The notes beneath the pieces were generated by a model, which worked only from the letters and a program-made list of their open reading frames with translations, had not been told where the DNA came from and did no database searches. 64,000 nt of DNA from Phymorhynchus buccinoides (taxonomy: Eukaryota > Mollusca > Gastropoda > Neogastropoda > Raphitomidae), in NCBI GenBank assembly GCA_017654935.2, contig CM065693.1, positions 59,217,247-59,281,246 of the forward strand, read 5' to 3'. Positions 1 through 11,353 of the stretch are shown piece by piece. The position numbers and the translations under genes are program-made. How positions within the stretch are numbered: the first letter of the stretch is position 1; every line of letters starts with the position of its first letter.

Positions 1-3000
1 AGTCAGTTGGTTGATTGTTGTGGGTTTGGGGCAGTGTTAGAGAGAGAAGTCAGTTGGTTGATTGTTGTGGGTTTGGGGCAGTGTTAGAGAGAAGTCAGTT
101 GGTTGATTGTTGTGGGTTTGGGGCAGTGTTGAGTTGTTGATTGTTGTGGGTTTGGGGCAGTGTTAGAGAGAAGTCAGTTGGTTGATTGTTGTGGGTTTGG
201 GGCAGTGTTAGAGAGAAGTCAGTTGGTTGATTGTTGTGGGTTTGGGGCAGTGTTAGAGAGAAGTCAGTTGGTTGATTGTTGTGGGTTTGGGGCAGTGTTA
301 GAGAGAAGTCAGTTGGTTGATTGTTGTGGGTTTGGGGCAGTGTTAGAGAGAAGTCAGTTGGTTGATTGTTGTGGGTTTGGGGCAGTGTTAGAGAGAAGTC
401 AGTTGGTTGATTGTTGTGGGTTTGGGGCAGTGTTAGAGAGAAGTCAGTTGGTTGATTGTTGTGGGTTTGGGGCAGTGTTAGAGAGAGAAGTCAGTTGGTT
501 GATTGTTGTGGGTTTGGGGCAGTGTTAGAGAGAGAAGTCAGTTGGTTGATTGTTGTGGGTTTGGGGCAGTGTTAGAGAGAAGTCAGTTGGTTGATTGTTG
601 TGGGTTTGGGGCAGTGTTAGAGAGAGAAGTCAGTTGGTTGATTGTTGTGGGTTTGGGGCAGTGTTAGAGAGAAGTCAGTTGGTTTGATTGTTGTGGGTTT
701 GGGGCAGTGTTAGAGAGAAGTCAGTTGGTTGATTGTTGTGGGTTTGGGGCAGTGTTAGAGAGAAGTCAGTTGGTTGATTGTTGTGGGTTTGGGGCAGTGT
801 TAGAGAGAAGTCAGTTGGTTGATTGTTGTGGGTTTGGGGCAGTGTTAGAGAGAAGTCAGTTGGTTGATTGTTGTGGGTTTGGGGCAGTGTTAGAGAGAAG
901 TCAGTTGGTTGATTGTTGTGGGTTTGGGGCAGTGTTAGAGAGAAGTCAGTTGGTTGATTGTTGTGGGTTTGGGGCAGTGTTAGAGAGTCAGTTGGTTGAT
1001 TGTTGTGGGTTTGGGGCAGTGTTAGAGAGAAGTCAGTTGGTTGATTGTTGTGGGTTTGGGGCAGTGTTAGAGAGAAGTCAGTTGGTTGATTGTTGTGGGT
1101 TTGGGGCAGTGTTAGAGAGAAGTCAGTTGGTTGATTGTTGTGGGTTTGGGGCAGTGTTAGAGAGAAGTCAGTTGGTTGATTGTTGTGGGTTTGGGGCAGT
1201 GTTAGAGAGAAGTCAGTTGGTTGATTGTTGTGGGTTTGGGGCAGTGTTAGAGAGAAGTCAGTTGGTTGATTGTTGTGGGTTTGGGGCAGTGTTAGAGAGA
1301 GAAGTCAGTTCGTTGATTGTTGTGGGTTTGGGGCAGTGTTAGAGAGAAGTCAGTTGGTTGATTGTTGTGGGTTTGGGGCAGTGTTAGAGAGAAGTTCAGT
1401 TGGTTGATTGTTGTGGGTTTGGGGCAGTGTTAGAGAGAAGTCAGTTGGTTGATTGTTGTGGGTTTGGGGCAGTGTTAGAGAGAAGTCAGTTGGTTGATTG
1501 TTGTGGGTTTGGGGCAGTGTTAGAGAGAAGTCAGTTGGGGCAGTGTTGATTGTTGTGGGTTTGGGGCAGTGTTAGAGAGAGAAGTCAGTTGGTTGATTGT
1601 TGTGGGTTTGGGGCAGTGTTAGAGAGAAGTCAGTTGGTTGATTGTTGTGGGTTTGGGGCAGTGTTAGAGAGAAGTCAGTTGGTTGATTGTTGTGGGTTTG
1701 GGGCAGTGTTAGAGAGAAGTCAGTTGGTTGATTGTTGTGGGTTTGGGGCAGTGTTAGAGAGAAGTCAGTTGGTTGATTGTTGTGGGTTTGGGGCAGTGTT
1801 AGAGAGAAGTCAGTTGGTTGATTGTTGTGGGTTTGGGGCAGTGTTAGAGAGAAGTCAGTTGGTTGATTGTTGTGGGTTTGGGGCAGTGTTAGAGAGAAGT
1901 CAGTTGGTTGATTGTTGTGGGTTTGGGGCAGTGTTAGAGAGAAGTCAGTTGGTTGATTGTTGTGGGTTTGGGGCAGTGTTAGAGAGAAGTCAGTTGGTTG
2001 ATTGTTGTGGGTTTGGGGCAGTGTTAGAGAGAAGTCAGTTGGTTGATTGTTGTGGGTTTGGGGCAGTGTTAGAGAGAAGTCAGTTGGTTGATTGTTGTGG
2101 GTTTGGGGCAGTGTTAGAGAGAAGTCAGTTGGTTGATTGTTGTGGGTTTGGGGCAGTGTTAGAGAGAGAAGTCAGTTGGTTGATTGTTGTGTTTGGGGCA
2201 GTGTTAGAGAGGTCAGTTGGTTGATTGTTGTGGGTTTGGGGCAGTGTTAGAGAGAGAAGTCAGTTGGTTGATTGTTGTGTTTGGGGCAGAGAGAAGTCAG
2301 TTGGTTGATTGTTGTGGGTTTGGGGCAGTGTTAGAGAGAAGTCAGTTGGTTGATTGTTGTGGGTTTGGGGCAGTGTTAGAGAGAAGTCAGTTGGTTGATT
2401 GTTGTGGGTTTGGGGCAGTGTTAGAGAGAAGTCAGTTGGTTGATTGTTGTGGGTTTGGGGCAGTGTTAGAGAGAAGTCAGTTGGTTGATTGTTGTGGGTT
2501 TGGGGCAGTGTTAGAGAGAAGTCAGTTGGTTGATTGTTGTGGGTTTGGGGCAGTGTTAGAGAGAAGTCAGTTGGTTGATTGTTGTGGGTTTGGGGCAGTG
2601 TTAGAGAGAAGTCAGTTGGTTGATTGTTGTGGGTTTGGGGCAGTGTTAGAGAGAGAAGTCAGTTGGTTGATTGTTGTGGGTTTGGGGCAGTGTTAGAGAG
2701 AAGTCAGTTGGTTGATTGTTGTGGGTTTGGGGCAGTGTTAGAGAGAGAAGTCAGTTGGTTGATTGTTGTGGGTTTGGGGCAGTGTTAGAGAGAAGTCAGT
2801 TGGTTGATTGTTGTGGGTTTGGGGCAGTGTTAGAGAGAGAAGTCAGTTGGTTGATTGTTGTGGGTTTGGGGCAGTGTTAGAGAGAAGTCAGTTGGTTGAT
2901 TGTTGTGGGTTTGGGGCAGTGTTAGAGAGAAGAGTTGATTGTTGTGGGTTTCAGTGTTTGGTTGATTGTTGTGGGTTTGGGGCAGTGTTAGAGAGAGAAG

Positions 3001-3738
3001 TCAGTTGGTTGATTGTTGTGGGTTTGGGGCAGTGTTAGAGAGAGAAGTCAGTTGGTTGATTGTTGTGGGTTTGGGGCAGTGTTAGAGAGAAGTCAGTTGG
3101 TTGATTGTTGTGGGTTTGGGGCAGTGTTAGAGAGAAGTCAGTTGGTTGATTGTTGTGGGTTTGGGGCAGTGTTAGAGAGAGAAGTTTCAGTTGGTTGATT
3201 GTTGTGGGTTTGGGGCAGTGTTAGAGAGAAGTCAGTTGGTTGATTGTTGTGGGTTTGGGGCAGTGTTAGAGAGAAGTCAGTTGGTTGATTGTTGTGGGTT
3301 TGGGGCAGTGTTAGAGAGAAGTCAGTTGGTTGATTGTTGTGGGTTTGGGGCAGTGGGGCAGTGTTAGAGAGAGAAGTCAGTTGGTTGATTGTTGTGGGTT
3401 TGGGGCAGTGTTAGAGAGAAGTCAGTTGGTTGATTGTTGTGGGTTTGGGGCAGTGTTAGAGAGAAGTCAGTTGGTTGATTGTTGTGGGTTTGGGGCAGTG
3501 TTAGAGAGAAGTCAGTTGGTTGATTGTTGTGGGTTTGGGGCAGTGTTAGAGAGAGAAGTCAGTTGGTTTGATTGTTGTGGGTTTGGGGCAGTGTTAGAGA
3601 GAGTTGATTGTTGTGGGTTTGGGGCAGTGTTAGAGAGAGAAGTGATTGATTGTTGTGGCAGTGTTTTGGTTGATTGCAGTTTGTTAGAGAGAGAAGTCAG
3701 TTGGTTGATTGTTGTGGGTTTGGGGCAGTGTTAGAGAG
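1..3738 (+). repeat. 45-bp tandem satellite, first contig
   Basis: Head-to-tail units of 45 bp (47 bp where an extra GA is present), running from the window edge to a sharp break at about 3738. Each unit contains gtcagttggttgattgttgt, then gggtttggggcagtg and a short GA stretch. Units are nearly identical, with a few truncated or fused ones (for example near 130, 1530, 2210, 2940, 3350 and 3600-3690). Because 45 is divisible by three, one frame stays open and reads as a 15-residue repeat, but this is a by-product. The same satellite lies at 17941-26457 and 41501-45576, always upstream of exon P, so it is an intron satellite of the convertase gene. Confidence 0.97.
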
Positions 3739-3785
3739 CTGTTGACTGTGACGCTGGACTAAGGCATCTGTTTTCTGTTGTACAG

Positions 3786-3946
3786 CGTTGAGGCGAGGCA
3801 CGTGGAGAGCGGCCATCACGTGACTGTGACGCTGAACACTGATGGGTGTGGGGGCGAGGTCATCTACCTCGAACATGTGCAGTTCTTTCTGTCCATGAAC
3901 TACAGCTGTCGCGGAGCCATTGATGCCTATGTCATCTCCCCGTGCG
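3786..3946 (+). CDS. Proprotein convertase P-domain exon (exon P), copy 1
   Basis: 161-bp exon with acceptor tgttttctgttgtacag (AG at 3784-3785) and donor gtcagt at 3947. It enters in phase 2 and leaves in phase 1. The product begins the P (Homo B) domain of a furin/PC-type convertase, which stabilises the catalytic domain: VTVTLNTDGC and YLEHVQ match the family, and the final VISPCG aligns with the conserved SPMG. The usual RRGDL motif reads CRGAI here. The nucleotide sequence is identical to the exons at 27016 and 46139. This copy lies about 10 kb upstream of the catalytic-serine exon, out of order for a normal gene, across a scaffold gap. It may be a misplaced contig or a duplicated exon; the exon identity itself is secure. 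Confidence 0.85.
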
Positions 3947-4080
3947 GTCAGTTAATAATCATCATCATCATCATCAGAGCCAGATCCAGGGTGTCATTGT
4001 TGTGGGGGGGGGGGGTGGGGGGCTACCCCACACCTGTCCTCCCACCCAAAAAAAGAAGAGAAAATGAAAAAAAAGAAACA
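3947..4080 (+). other. Intron start after exon P (copy 1)
   Basis: Short non-repetitive intron segment after the donor. It holds a (ATC)n tract, a G-run of about 11 and an A-rich stretch with cccaaaaaaagaagag. The same segment follows exon P at 27177-27302 and 46300-46428, differing mainly in G-run length. No gene is seen. Confidence 0.8.
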
Positions 4081-5582
4081 CAGAGTCCTACTTACTGGTT
4101 TGTTGTTCTAATGTTCCAGGGAGTCCTGGCACATAGTCCTACTTACTGGTTTGTTGTTCTAATGTTCCAGGGAGTCTGGGCACAGAGTCCTACTTACTGG
4201 TTTTTGTTATAATGTTCCAGGGAGTCCTGGCACATAGTCCTACAGTTAGTTGATTGTTGTGGGTTTGGGGCAGTTACTGGTTTTGTTATAATGTTCCAGG
4301 GAGTCTGGGCACAGAGTCCTACTTACTGGTTTGTTGTTCTAATGTTCCAGTGTTGATGTTCTTAATCTTAAGTTCATCGTGACGTGGCCTATCCGATATT
4401 CATAAATTGGTATAATGTAGAACGACTGTTCCAGGGAGTCTGGGCACAGCAAGTCCTACTTAAACTGCATTTTAGGCTATTTGTTAACCTTTAATGTTCC
4501 AGGGAGTCCTGGCACATAGTCCTACTTACTAAGGCATCTGTTTTTGTTGTAATGTTGAGGCGAGGCACGTGGAGAGCGGGGCACGTGACTGTGACGCTGG
4601 ACTAACATGGTTTTCTGTTGTACAGCGTTCCAGGGAGCCATCCTGGCACATAGTCCTACTTACTGCAGTTCTTTTGTTCATAACTACAGTTCCAGGGATG
4701 TCATCTGTGCGGTCAGTTAATAATCATCATCTCATCATCAGAGCCAGATCCAGGGGTGGGGGTGTGGGGGGGGTGGGTTGTACCCTAACCTCCCTCCCAC
4801 CCAAAAAAGAAGAGTCCTGAAAAAAAAGAAACACAGAGTCCTACTTACTGGTTTGTTGTTCTAAGGTTCCAGGGAGTCCTGGCACATAGTCCTACTTACT
4901 GGTTTGTTGTTCTAATGTTCCAGGGAGTCCTGGCACATAGTCCTACTTACTGGTTTGTTGTTCTAATGTTCCAGGGAGTCCTGGCACATAGTCCTACTTA
5001 CTGGTTTGTTATAATGTTCCAGGGAGTCCTGGCACAGAGTCCTACTTACTGGTTTGTTGTTCTAATGTTCCAGGGAGTCTGGGCACAGAGTCCTACTTAC
5101 TGGTTTGTTGTTCTAATGTTCCAGGGAGTCCTGGCACATAGTCCTACTTACTGGTTTGTTGTTCTAATGTTCCAGGGAGTCCTGGCACAGAGTCCTACTT
5201 ACTGGTTTGTTATAATGTTCCAGGGAGTCCTGGCACATAGTCCTACTTACTGGTTTGTTGTTCTAAGGTTCCAGGGAGTCTGGGCACAGAGTCCTACTTA
5301 CTGGTTTGTTATAATGTTCCAGGGAGTCCTGGCACAGATTCCTACTTACTGATTTGTTGTTCTAAGGTTCCAGGGAGTCTGGGCACATAGTCCTACTTAC
5401 TGGTTTGTTGTTCTAATGTTCCAGGGAGTCCTGGCACATAGTCCTACTTACTGATTTGTTATAATGTTCCAGGGAGTCTGGGCACAGTCATACTTACTGA
5501 TTTGTTCTAATGTTCCAGGGAGTCCTGGCACAGATTCCTACTAACTGATTTGTTGTTCTAAGGTTCCAGGGAGTCTGGGCAC
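4081..5582 (+). repeat. 51-bp tandem satellite, copy 1
   Basis: Units of 51 bp (45-bp variants lack part of the T-rich stretch) made of agtcctacttactggtttgt, ttgttctaatgttccag and ggagtcctggcac. Every unit holds an acceptor-like T-rich tract ending in CAG. Two unit types mix: those with ctgggcacagagtcc and those with cctggcacatagtcc. In the first, the frame fixed by exon P reads LGTESYLL, resembling the P-domain continuation (GTKSILL in PC2). The region 4240-4830 is scrambled and is described separately. The array ends at about 5582 and is followed by a 58-bp unique spacer. Confidence 0.93.
4240..4830 (+). other. Scrambled mosaic of satellite and exon-flank sequence
   Basis: Inside the 51-bp array sit pieces that belong elsewhere: a bit of the 45-bp satellite (4243-4274), the sequence found intact at 26693-26770 (here about 4352-4430), pieces of 26820-26860 (4460-4490), a broken exon P start (4556-4605) and the ATC/G-run segment (4700-4830). 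Short stretches of unrelated sequences alternate every 10-20 bases. That looks like a consensus built from misaligned reads rather than a biological rearrangement. Confidence 0.7.
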
Positions 5583-5640
5583 TTTATTTGGTTAAAAAAA
5601 CCTTCAGCCCCCAGACCCCCGCCCTTGTTTGTAACAGCCC

Positions 5641-6812
5641 CTATGTAGTCAGTCAGGTCATCTCCCTGTGTGGTCAGTTAGGTCATCTCCCCATGTGGTC
5701 AGTCAGGTCACCTCCCTGTGTGGTCAGTTAGGTCATCTCTCCATGCGGTCAGTTAGGTCATCTCCCTGTGCGGTCAGTTAGGTCATCTCCCCGTGGGGTC
5801 AGTCAGGTAATCTCTCTGTGTGGTCAGTCAGCTCATCTCCCTGTGTGGTCAGTCAGCTCATCTCCCCGTGTGGTCAGTCAGGTCCTGTGGTCAGTCAGGT
5901 CATCTCCCTGTGTGGTCAGTTAGGTCATCTCCCCATGTGGTCAGTCAGGTCATCTCCCCGTGTGGTCAGTTAGGTCATCTCCCAGTGTGGTCAGTCAGGT
6001 CATCTCCCAGTGTGGTCAGTAAGGTCATCTCCCCGTGTGGTCAGTCAGGTCCTGTGGTCAGTTAGGTCATCGCCCCGTGTGGTCAGTAAGGTTCTGAGGT
6101 CAGATAGGTCATCTCCCCATGTGGTCAGTTAGGTCATCATTTTGTGTGTGGTCAGTGAGGTCATCTCCCCATGTGGTCAGTCAGGTCATCTCCCTATGTG
6201 GTCAGTCAGGTCATCTCTCCGTGTGGTCAGTTAGGTCATCTCCCCGTGTGGTCAGTAAGGTCATCTCCCCTGTGGTCAGATAGGTCATCTCCCCATGTGG
6301 TCAGTCAGGTCATCTCCCTATGTGGTCAGTCAGGTCATCTCTCCGTGTGGTCAGTTAGGTCATCTCCCCGTGTGGTCAGTTAGGTCATCTCCCAGTGTGG
6401 TCAGTCAGGTCATCACCCCATGTGGTCAGTCAGGTCATCTCCCTGTGTGGCCAGTCAGGTCATCTCTCCATGTGGTCAGTCAGGTCCTGTGGTCAGTCAG
6501 ATCATCTCCCCATGTGGTCAGTTAGGTCATCTCCCCATGTGGTCAGTCAGGTCATCTCCCCGTGTGGTCAGTTAGGTCATCTCCCCGTGTGGTCAGTTAG
6601 GTCATCTCCCCATGTGGTCAGTCAGGTCATCTCCCCGTGTGGTCAGTCAGGTCATCTCCCCGTGTGGTCAGTCATGTCCTGTGGTCAGTCAGGTCATCTC
6701 CCTGTGCGGTCAGTTAGGTCATCTCCCCGTGGGGTCAGTCAGGTCATCTCCCTGTGTGGTCAGTCAGCTCATCTCCCTGTGTGGTCAGTCAGCTCATCTC
6801 CCTGTGTGGTCA
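5641..6812 (+). repeat. 25-bp tandem satellite derived from exon P donor, copy 1
   Basis: Units of 25 bp reading gtcatctccccgtgtg followed by gtcagttag. This is the 3' end of exon P (gtcatctccccgtgcg) plus its donor gtcagttaa. The array opens with cctatgt, which also occurs in the exon (gatgcctatgtcatc). Shortened units (caggtcctgtg) and variants (cccagtgtg, ctgtgcg) occur in a fixed order that is nearly the same in the copy at 28674. Spacer 5583-5640 is unique. Confidence 0.95.
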
Positions 6813-7523
6813 ACCAAACCTCTACCACCACACACAAAACCTCTGCCACCACACACAAAACCTCTGAGGGCACACACAAAACCTCTGCCACCACACACAA
6901 AACCTCTGAGGGCACACACAAAACCTCTGCCACCACACACAAAACCTCTGCCACCACACACAAAACCTCTGCCACCACACACAAAACCTCTGCCACCACA
7001 CACAAAACCTCTGCCACCACACACAAAACCTCTGCCACCACACACAAAACCTCTGAGGGCACACACAAAACCTCTGCCACCACACACAAAACCTCTGCCA
7101 CCACACACAAAACCTCTGCCACCACACACAAAACCTCTGAGGGCACACACAAAACCTCTGCCACCACACACAAAACCTCTGCCACCACACACAAAACCTC
7201 TGCCACCACACACAAAACCTCTGCCACCACACACAAAACCTCTGAGGGCACACACAAAACCTCTGCCACCACACACAAAACCTCTGAGGGCACACACAAA
7301 ACCTCTGCCACCACACACAAAACCTCTGCCACCACACACAAAACCTCTGCCACCACACACAAAACCTCTGCCACCACACACAAAACCTCTGCCACCACAC
7401 ACAAAACCTCTGAGGGCACACACAAAACCTCTGCCATGTCACACACACAAAACCTCTGCCACCACACACAAAACCTCTGCCACCACACACAAAACCTCTG
7501 CCACCACACACAAAACCTCTGCC
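6813..7523 (+). repeat. 21-bp tandem satellite, copy 1
   Basis: 21-bp units (acctctgccaccacacac plus aaa) with an interspersed variant in which gccacc is replaced by gagggc. The order of variants is a barcode: after the first two units it reads variant, 1, variant, 6, variant, 3, variant, 4, variant, 1, variant, 5, variant. Three frames are open on each strand because 21 is divisible by three and the unit lacks stops. No exon origin was recognised. Confidence 0.95.
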
Positions 7524-7571
7524 GGCAATGTTCAATCCTCTGAAATGTGCAAATCCGCTGACAATTCTCAT

Positions 7572-8739
7572 TGCTGAATCTTAATGTTACAATGCTGCTG
7601 AATATCAACGTTACAATGCTGCTGAATCTTAAAGTTACAATGCTGCTGAATCTCAATGTTACAATGCTGCCGAATCTCAATGTTACAATGTTGCTGAATC
7701 TCAATGTTACAATACTGTTACAATACTGCTGAATCTCAATGTTACAATACTGCTGAATCTCAATGTTACAATGCTGCCGAATCTCAATGTTACAATGCTG
7801 CTGAATCTCATATGTTACAATGTTGCTGAATCTCAATGTTACAATGCTGCTGAATCTCAATGTTACAATGCTGCTGAATCTTAATGTTACAATGTTGCTG
7901 AATCTCAATGTTACAATGCTGCTCGAATCTCAATGTTACAATACTGCTGCTGAATCTGGTAATGTTACAATACTGCTGAATCTTAATGTTACAATGCTAC
8001 TGCTGAATCTCAATGTTACAATGCTGCTGAATCTTAATGTTACAATACTGCTGAATCTTAATGTTACAATGCTGCTGAATCTTAATGTTACAATGCTGCT
8101 GAATCTTAATGTTACAATGCTGCTGAATCTTAATGTTACAATGCTGCTGAATCTTAATGTTACAATACTGCTGAATCATAATGTTACAATACTGCTGAAT
8201 CATAACGTTACAATACTGCTGAATCATAATGTTACAATACTGCTGAATCTCAATGTTACAATGCTGCTGAATCTTAATGTTACAATGCTGCTTAATCTTA
8301 GTGTTACAATGCTGCTGAATCTCAATGTTACAATGCTGCTGAATGCTGAATCTAATGTTACAATGCTGCTGAATCTCAATGCTGATCTTAATGTTATAAT
8401 GCTGAATCTCACAATGCTGCTGAATCTTAATGTTAGTGTTACAATGCTACTGAATCTCTCAATGTTACAATGCTGCTGAATCTTAATGTTACAATGCTGC
8501 TGAATCTCAATGTTACAATGCTGCTGAATCTTAATGTTACTTAATGTTACAATGCTGCTTAATCTTAATGTTATAATGCTGCTGAATGTTACAATGCTCA
8601 AGTGTTACAATGCTGCTGAATCTTAGTGTTGCAATGCTGCTGAATCTCAACGTTACAATGTTGCTGAATCTCAATGTTACAATACTGCTGAATCTCAATG
8701 TTACAATGCTGCTGAATATCAACGTTACAATACTGCTGA
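7572..8739 (+). repeat. 24-bp tandem satellite, copy 1 (runs into gap)
   Basis: 24-bp units made of aatcttaatgttacaatgct plus gctg, with T/C (tta/tca) and G/A (gct/act) variants. It runs into the N gap. Irregular, fused or shortened units are common here (for example 7714, 7980, 8340-8430 and 8530-8600), more than in the copies at 30573 and 49597. That again suggests lower consensus quality in this contig. Confidence 0.95.
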
Positions 8740-9239
8740 NNNNNNNNNNNNNNNNNNNNNNNNNNNNNNNNNNNNNNNNNNNNNNNNNNNNNNNNNNNNN
8801 NNNNNNNNNNNNNNNNNNNNNNNNNNNNNNNNNNNNNNNNNNNNNNNNNNNNNNNNNNNNNNNNNNNNNNNNNNNNNNNNNNNNNNNNNNNNNNNNNNNN
8901 NNNNNNNNNNNNNNNNNNNNNNNNNNNNNNNNNNNNNNNNNNNNNNNNNNNNNNNNNNNNNNNNNNNNNNNNNNNNNNNNNNNNNNNNNNNNNNNNNNNN
9001 NNNNNNNNNNNNNNNNNNNNNNNNNNNNNNNNNNNNNNNNNNNNNNNNNNNNNNNNNNNNNNNNNNNNNNNNNNNNNNNNNNNNNNNNNNNNNNNNNNNN
9101 NNNNNNNNNNNNNNNNNNNNNNNNNNNNNNNNNNNNNNNNNNNNNNNNNNNNNNNNNNNNNNNNNNNNNNNNNNNNNNNNNNNNNNNNNNNNNNNNNNNN
9201 NNNNNNNNNNNNNNNNNNNNNNNNNNNNNNNNNNNNNNN
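8740..9239. other. Assembly gap of exactly 500 N
   Basis: 500 consecutive N. The round length is typical of a scaffolding placeholder rather than a measured gap, so order and distance between 1-8739 and 9240 onward are not proven. Confidence 0.98.
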
Positions 9240-9780
9240 AAACCCAACACTTTTTACCTTTTTCTTCTAAACGTAATAGCATTTTGTAGGCTTTGTGTGG
9301 TAATCTACTATCATTCATGCTTAAGATTTTCAGCCAATATTTAATGCATCGTAAATGCGAATTATTGTATATAGGATATCGTCCAGTGTCCCCATAAACT
9401 AGGTCGTTTGGCGTTCTAGGCTGAACCCCTAAACATTTCTTTAAAGCAAATAAATGAACATTTTCTATTAATATTACAGACTTACCCAAAACCCCACAAC
9501 TCAGCACCATATTGAACAATTGGCTGAACTTGGGCGTCAAACAATTTGAGAAATACAGACAAAGAGTTATTCTTAAGCATGTATAATTTCTGCAGAATAC
9601 ACAATAAAGCACGCTTACCTCTACTTGCAAGGTCCTGACACGCTGCTGAGGAACTAAGACGAGTAGTAAAAAAGATAACAAGATATTTATAACAATTCAC
9701 AATCTCCATTTCCCTTCCATTCAAAAACCACCTTTCCCTGGACGATAAATACCCCCCCTTTCTAAACACTACAATGCTAC

Positions 9781-9781
<1 letters not shown>
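9240..9781 (-). mobile_element. LINE fragment, C-terminal part of ORF2
   Basis: On the - strand this encodes the region just after the reverse transcriptase fingers/palm: VVFRKGGYLSSRERWFLNG, then IVNCYKYL, then VQYGAELWGFG, and in a second frame GVQPRTPNDLVYGDTGRYP and KAYKMLLRLEEKGKKCWV. A frameshift near 9485 separates the two parts. It belongs to the same family as the large LINE at 35150-40689, where the same motifs occur (FRKGFF, KERxFLNG, AAEIWGF, ELGRYPLY). The element is cut by the gap on its 3' side and abuts a (GA)n tract on its 5' side. It is inactive. Confidence 0.85.
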
Positions 9782-9785
<4 letters not shown>

Positions 9786-9846
<61 letters not shown>

Positions 9847-9848
9847 AG
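9786..9848 (+). repeat. (GA)n microsatellite
   Basis: About 60 bp of GA with one interruption, directly adjoining the 5' (right) end of the LINE fragment. Confidence 0.95.
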
Positions 9849-10073
9849 TTGTGGTGGTTGATGCTCGCTTCTAATGTTGACCCCAATCATCCAATTTCCA
9901 ATACGGCTCCAATTTCAGGCCAGATGGTAAGTTGAGAGCTATAGCTATAGCTGTGTGACAGAAACTTTTCAAAAGTAATATTAACAACTCATCAGTTAGT
10001 GATGCTAGGTTAGTGATTTGTCACTGTCAAGTTAGGGGGGATTTTTGCACGGGCTCTCAAGGGCCAGCCACGC
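9849..10073. other. Unannotated intergenic or intron DNA
   Basis: Non-repetitive sequence between the (GA)n tract and a foldback element. I see no gene, splice-site-bounded exon or repeat in it. Confidence 0.6.
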
Positions 10074-10206
10074 GTCCACTAAAATCGCACGTACGACTGT
10101 ACGATACGATTCGATTTGATCACGTGATCTCGAAGCGCGAATCACATGTGTTCTTGGAGACCACGTGATCGAATCGTATCATACCAGTCGTGCGATTTTA
10201 GTGGAC
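10074..10206. mobile_element. Foldback (MITE-like) element, 133 bp
   Basis: Near-perfect inverted repeat. The left arm starts gtccactaaaatcgcacg and the right arm ends cgtgcgattttagtggac. The inner parts (tacgattcga and tcgaatcgta; atcacgtgat and ccacgtgatc) also pair, leaving a short loop around 10135-10150. It has no coding capacity. Terminal inverted repeats and small size fit a non-autonomous DNA transposon. I could not identify a clear target-site duplication. Confidence 0.7.
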
Positions 10207-10305
10207 TCTCTTCTTCATTACTTCTGGGCTTATTAGTAATAGTGTTTGTAAGACTCAGAGCATTATGCTCTGCACATGACCTTATAATTATTAATTCTTA
10301 ATTAA

Positions 10306-11250
10306 AATGGAAAAGCCGACATTTCCACTCTGGACACTAGGAGGACTGCGGAACAGCAGGACCAAAGACAGCTGCAACAGGACCTCCAACATCTGGCAGA
10401 CTGGGAAGGAAATTGGGATATATGGAATTCCATCCCAAAAAGTGTATTGTCCTACCTGTGTCAAGGAGTAGAACACCACTCCGCCATAGCTATGACCTGC
10501 ATGGCCACACCCTGGACACAGTGACTTCAGTGAAGTATCCAGGTATCACCATCCAGAAGGACATCAGCTGGGACTTGCATGTTGATGCCATAACATCAAA
10601 GGCAAACAGAATGCTGGGCTTTCTGCGACGTAATCTGAAGATCTGCTCATCAGAACTGAGGGAGAAAGCATACCTGACCCTTGTCAGACCCCTGCTTGAA
10701 TATGCCAGTTCTGTGTGGGACCCCCACACTCGGAGGAACGTGGAAAAAATCAAAGCTGTACAGAGAAGGGCGGCTCGCTTCGTGTTAAACCGCTACAACA
10801 CCTCCAGTGTAACTGACATGGCATGCTTTCTCAGTTAGGATGGCCCACACTTGAGCACCGCAGAAAGTCTACCAGGCTTACAATGCTTTATAAGATCTTG
10901 AACGGCATTGCTAAAGTCGACAACACCAGACTGAAGTCAGCTCCAACTCGCCAAAGAAGAGGACACAGCCGGCAACTATCCACCATCCAGTGCCGGACTG
11001 AATACAGGAGAAGTTATTTCTTCCCGCGCACCATCAAAGACTGGAACTCGTTACCTGAGGCTGTGTGTGTCTGCCTCTTCAGCCGGCTCGTTCTGGTCCT
11101 CCGTCAAGATCATCACGATGCAACCCCCCCCCCCACCCCACACACACACAACCTAATGTATGTGTTCCTGCCGACTCAGCATCACGTCGGGGCCTCGATC
11201 AGCGAGACCCGACTGGCTGGGTCATTTTCGTAGAGTAGGTTTTTGTTTTA
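10306..11250 (+). mobile_element. CR1/Jockey-like LINE fragment, C-terminal RT and 3' end
   Basis: The + strand encodes the end of a non-LTR reverse transcriptase: LQQDLQHLADWEGNWD, a frameshift near 10424, then MEFHPKKCIVLPVSRSRTPL, TSKANRMLGFLRRNLKI, AYLTLVRPLLEYASSVWDPH and VQRRAARFVLNRY. A further frameshift at about 10825 leads into SQLGWPTLEHRRKSTRL, MLYKILNGIA and FFPRTIKDWNSLPEA. The catalytic FADD part is absent (5' truncated). A C-run/(CA)n tract at 11121-11150 and a 3' UTR-like tail follow. Broken and inactive; the clade is inferred from motif style. Confidence 0.85.
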
Positions 11251-11353
11251 TTTTGTTTGTTTCTTTTTTGATGCCCGACTTCGGACCTCAACCGCATATA
11301 GTATCATAAATCAAACTGATGATTGTGGACACTCACCGGAGAACACCAAATGA

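Noticed and set aside
1..3734. Long open frames with a 15-residue repeat (E-R-S-Q-L-V-D-C-C-G-F-G-A-V-L)
   Set aside because: They exist only because the satellite unit is 45 bp with no stop in that frame; indel units break them and they lie between exons of another gene.
1..3738. Telomere or G-quadruplex DNA because of gggtttgggg in each 45-bp unit
   Set aside because: Only two short G-runs per 45 bp, no uninterrupted telomeric repeat, and the array lies inside a gene.
6813..7543. Mucin-like T/S/H-rich repeat protein (H-K-T-S-A-T-T) in the 21-bp arrays
   Set aside because: All three frames and both strands are equally open because of the 21-bp period; there is no signal peptide, and the frame runs on from the 25-bp satellite into it without a plausible start.
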